In this document: positions 61,393 to 64,000 of the stretch, one piece after another | Layout of the letters: each line of letters opens with the position of its first letter | Numbering within the stretch: the first letter of the stretch is position 1 | Assembly (NCBI GenBank): GCA_002390845.1 | Contig: DGQT01000040.1 | Location: forward strand, 54,616-118,615 | Source: Chitinophagaceae bacterium UBA4407 | GTDB taxonomy: Bacteria; Bacteroidota; Bacteroidia; Chitinophagales; Chitinophagaceae | Direction of reading: 5' to 3' | Length of the DNA: 64,000 bases | Notes under the pieces: model-generated | Databases searched by the model: none | What the model was told of the DNA's origin: nothing | The model's input: the letters and a program-made list of their open reading frames with translations, nothing else | Program-made: the position numbers and the translations under genes

Positions 61393-61878
61393 TTAATTTT
61401 CACACAGCCATGACATTATCACTTCATCTAAAAATCGGTTTTCACTTTTAAGGTAAGTGTACTTACGATATATGCCTTCTTTTACAAACCCCACTTTCTC
61501 GTATAAGCGAATGGCCTTTTCATTAATGGTTGCCACGCTTAATTCTATCCGCAGAAAGCCCTGTTCTTTCGCATAATCAATGATCTGCTGAAGCATCTTA
61601 ATCCCATACCCTTTGCCCGCAGATGAAGGATCAATTGCCAATCCTCCCAGGTAGGCAATATGCGTATTTCGGTATGTTAGCGGCACCAGTTTGAACATGC
61701 CAACTGTTGTGTCTTCATCTTCGTAAATATAAAGTACGCTTCTGCTTAGAAGTTCTTCAAATATTGGTTTGAATTCAGTTGCATCCATCATCTCGTATAG
61801 CAGAAATGGGTTTACCTGCGGATGCATGTAAAGGCTATAAATAAAATCGAAATCTGAGGTTGTTGCTTTTCTTATCAT
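61393..61878 (-). CDS. GNAT family N-acetyltransferase
   Basis: A 161-residue acyl-CoA-dependent acetyltransferase. The N-terminus MIRKATTSDFDFIYSLYMHP and the acetyl-CoA loop IDPSSAGKGYGIKMLQQII (R/Q-x-x-G-x-G/A type) are clear, followed by RIELSVATINEKAIRLYEKVGF, the standard GNAT motif B. Substrate unknown. It is alone between an L and a short R arm of the dispersed repeat. Confidence 0.9.
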   Translation of the reverse strand: MIRKATTSDFDFIYSLYMHPQVNPFLLYEMMDATEFKPIFEELLSRSVLYIYEDEDTTVGMFKLVPLTYRNTHIAYLGGLAIDPSSAGKGYGIKMLQQIIDYAKEQGFLRIELSVATINEKAIRLYEKVGFVKEGIYRKYTYLKSENRFLDEVIMSWLCEN

Positions 61879-61923
61879 GGATTCTGATTGTAAATGTTGT
61901 TATTGCTCGATATAATTACCGAA

Positions 61924-61975
61924 CGATGAAAGGATTGCGACGCAAGAGGCGATGCTATGTAAATGAAAGCTGGTA
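61924..61975. repeat. Short right arm of the dispersed repeat flanking the GNAT gene (E26-R)
   Basis: GATGAAAGGATTGCGACGCAAG, AGGCGATGC, then GAAAGCTGGTATCAC. The TTGTAC part of the core and the outer CCCGGCTC end are eroded. Confidence 0.65.
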
Positions 61976-61985
61976 TCACATTTAT

Positions 61986-64000
61986 TTAATAGACCCTATA
62001 AAACTTATTCACCACATAAGTCTTCTTTTCTATTCCAATGCCTTTTAACGTAAGCGATTTCCAACCGATTGGCAATGCGGCTTTAATTTGTGTGATGCCT
62101 TTTGGGGTAATATCCAAACCGCCAAAACCCATGAGTACACATTGCAAAATTCCACCCGCACCAGTTGCAAAATAAGGATTGGTGCCGCCCTTGGTTTCGG
62201 CAATTACACGAAACGGAGGAAGCAAATTTGGCTCATAAGAATCTTTGAAAAAATGTGCCGCTTTATCTGCATCGCCAAGCCGTGAATAGAGCAATGCAAA
62301 GATCGCCTGCGTCATAGCCGGTGTACCTTCGTTGGGCACACGTGTTGAGTAATAGTCAAGGTCTTTTTTTACCTGTGCCGGATCGGTAATTTCTTTTAAT
62401 GGATAAGCCAACAAATTCACATCGCCCTGCTTTATACCTTCGCCGTTGTAGCTGGCGTGCTCGCGGGTTACACCGTTATCCATTTTGAGAATGGGGATAT
62501 TGTCTGCAACATTTCTCCAATCAGCATTAGCTGTTATGCCTAACAGTTTTGCAGCTTCTGTTGCGGCATACAAATTTGCTTTTGCGGAGGCATTTGTGAA
62601 TGCATTGTTGTCAATATTTTCGGCCCACTCATCGGCGGCCACCACATTCTTTATATCATAATGACCGGGGCTGTTTCTTTCCACACGGCTTGCCCAAAAA
62701 TCGGCTGTTGCAGAAAGCAGCGGCCAGCCTTTTTCTTTAAGCCATTCTTTATCCTGTGTTACGCAATAGTAATTCCATGCAGCCATACCCACATCAGCGG
62801 TTATGTGGTGTTCAAACGGCCCGCTCAACGCCCATACAGGCGTTTCTTCTACGCCGGTTTCTGCGCTCTCCCATGGAAACATAGCTCCTTTATAACCATG
62901 CGAAAATGCATTGCGGCGTGCAGCTTCCAATCGCTGGTAACGATACTCCACAAGGCTCTTGGCAATTTCGGGATGCAGCACCAGTAAGGCAGGAAACATC
63001 CAGAGATCTGTATCCCAAAACACGTGTCCATTATACCCCAAACCACTAAGGCCCATCGGCGATAATGAATAAGCAGTGCCTTCTCTTGAAAAAGAATAAA
63101 GGTGATACATCATGCTGTGTATATCTTGTTGCGCCTGTGCATCGCCATCAATAATAATATCACTTTTCCATAACGAATCCCATGCTTTGTTGTGAAAATT
63201 GATCAGCCTTTCGCGTCCTTCCAATTTCGCAAAGATGGTCATTCGTTCTGCTTCGTTCAAAGGGTCTTCATGCTGTGCCGATGTAATGGAAGAACCTGCA
63301 ATAGAGAAGCGGTAAGTTTCCCCTGCTTTTATGGTGCGGGTAAATTTCATCAGGTGGCGGTTATTGTCCCACATTTCGTGTATCACCCTTGGCTCCTGTC
63401 CGTGCGGTTCACTGAATAAAAATGTATTCGATGCACACATGAGCAGTTTGCCGGTAGGGCTTTTTGCAGAAGAGGTAAGTAAACTTATTACCACATGCGG
63501 CCTGTCAATTTCATTGTAATAATTCTGCACATCCCGCAATGCATCAGGCGCTTCCATTACACTTGCACCGTTAATGTTGATGTCTTTTTTTGCAGTTATT
63601 TCAACATCCATCAATACCGTAAATGGCAGTTGGCGCAACGAATAATAAGTATATTTTACAGAAGCTTTATCGGTATAATCAAACATCGTTGTAAACGATG
63701 CATGATGCATATCAAGCTGCTGTTGAAAACCGGAAACAGATTTTGCATCCATGCTTTTACCATCAATATCAAGCGACATATTCAACAGGTTAAAACTGCG
63801 CAGGAAATTGCTTACACGACCACGCCCATATTGATCATAAGCACCGGCAAGCACCACATCTTTTACTTTAAATGGTTCGGGAGAAGATACAATACCAATC
63901 ATGCCATTCGCTACTGTAATACCGTAATAATTTGAAGGGTCAATCTTGTCAGCTTTTATCAGCCAGGGGTCTTGTGCAAATGAACAATGAACAATGAACA
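61986..64000 (-). CDS. GH65-type glycoside hydrolase, 5' end outside the window
   Basis: The frame is open from the stop at 61986 to the right edge of the window, so the gene is 5'-truncated here. Beyond the first internal Met (63902) it reads HCSFAQDPWLIKADKIDPSN, the end of a signal peptide plus mature start. The (alpha/alpha)6 barrel has GHVFWDTDLWMFPALL and a central ADEWAENIDNNAFTN at the position of the family's catalytic Glu, most like the glucosylgalactosyl-hydroxylysine glucosidase (ATHL1-like) branch. HMMs for disaccharide phosphorylases would differ, because the phosphate-binding loop is not evident. An exported alpha-glucosidase-type role is likely; substrate unknown. Confidence 0.82.
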   Translation of the reverse strand, partial: FIVHCSFAQDPWLIKADKIDPSNYYGITVANGMIGIVSSPEPFKVKDVVLAGAYDQYGRGRVSNFLRSFNLLNMSLDIDGKSMDAKSVSGFQQQLDMHHASFTTMFDYTDKASVKYTYYSLRQLPFTVLMDVEITAKKDININGASVMEAPDALRDVQNYYNEIDRPHVVISLLTSSAKSPTGKLLMCASNTFLFSEPHGQEPRVIHEMWDNNRHLMKFTRTIKAGETYRFSIAGSSITSAQHEDPLNEAERMTIFAKLEGRERLINFHNKAWDSLWKSDIIIDGDAQAQQDIHSMMYHLYSFSREGTAYSLSPMGLSGLGYNGHVFWDTDLWMFPALLVLHPEIAKSLVEYRYQRLEAARRNAFSHGYKGAMFPWESAETGVEETPVWALSGPFEHHITADVGMAAWNYYCVTQDKEWLKEKGWPLLSATADFWASRVERNSPGHYDIKNVVAADEWAENIDNNAFTNASAKANLYAATEAAKLLGITANADWRNVADNIPILKMDNGVTREHASYNGEGIKQGDVNLLAYPLKEITDPAQVKKDLDYYSTRVPNEGTPAMTQAIFALLYSRLGDADKAAHFFKDSYEPNLLPPFRVIAETKGGTNPYFATGAGGILQCVLMGFGGLDITPKGITQIKAALPIGWKSLTLKGIGIEKKTYVVNKFYRVY

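Noticed and set aside
20770..61975. Dispersed arms as integron attC sites
   Set aside because: The single-gene cargos and hairpins recall cassette arrays. However, the arms lack the GTTRRRY/RYYYAAC pair, cargos are in both orientations and far apart, and no intI-like gene is present.
155..61975. Dispersed arms as a CRISPR array
   Set aside because: Copies are kilobases apart with genes between them, in both orientations, and there are no evenly sized spacers or cas genes.

Overview
The window looks like chromosomal DNA of a Bacteroidota bacterium, most likely a Chitinophagaceae relative. The grounds are a giant secreted protein with SprB-like repeats and a type IX secretion (T9SS) C-terminal sorting domain, TonB-dependent uptake, BatD, amylosucrase, near absence of Shine-Dalgarno sequences, and several TAnnTT(T/C)G boxes just upstream of ATGs. 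No rRNA, tRNA, CRISPR array, transposase or integrase gene was recognised.

Layout. 0.6-7.7 kb: an S9 peptidase, a persulfide-dioxygenase-like hydrolase with two rhodanese domains, an LpxL-type acyltransferase and NadB. 8.2-11.6 kb: a compact group of four poorly characterised genes, including a DUF1360-like one. 11.9-20.7 kb: a dihaem cytochrome c, an FtsX-like permease, uvrB, a conserved 486-residue protein, a Rossmann protein, a DJ-1/PfpI protein and an esterase. 20.9-25.2 kb: a VF530-family gene, a GH3/beta-lactamase fusion and a PAP2 phosphatase. 26.7-33.4 kb: a 2255-residue secreted mosaic with a calcineurin-like phosphoesterase. 34-37 kb: an isolated NERD-domain gene and a truncated-type pyruvate kinase. 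37.3-40.6 kb: pstS-pstC-pstA-pstB. 40.8-52 kb: a cyclophilin, two vanadium-haloperoxidase/PAP2-type proteins, two beta-barrel proteins, a FecA-like TonB receptor, a DoxX-like protein and a DUF3089 protein. 53-57.7 kb: a sucrose module (MFS transporter, PfkB kinase, amylosucrase). 57.8-64 kb: a two-component system, BatD, a GNAT and the 3' part of a GH65 enzyme.

The most striking feature is a dispersed intergenic inverted-repeat family. A left arm (L) reads roughly TTTTTGAGCCGGGCT, about 25 variable bases, then GTTGCGTCGCACACTTGTAC and (C/G)GTTnGGAT..ATTGGGCTTTTACC. A right arm (R) is its reverse complement. About 40 arms occur at some 26 intergenic positions and none lies inside a coding region. 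Complete copies are about 150-250 bp hairpins. Others hold unrelated interiors, and four bracket one gene each (VF530, NERD, a 250-aa exported protein, a GNAT). The core exists in at least three versions within similar flanks. I find no description of this family in memory and regard it as the main candidate for something new; copy number, mobility and function cannot be decided from this window.

Functional links: the pst operon and the giant secreted phosphoesterase both fit phosphorus acquisition. The MFS/PfkB/amylosucrase genes fit sucrose import, conversion to alpha-glucan plus fructose, and fructose phosphorylation. The region 42.5-50.9 kb reads as an envelope locus of exported peroxidase-like enzymes with outer-membrane proteins.
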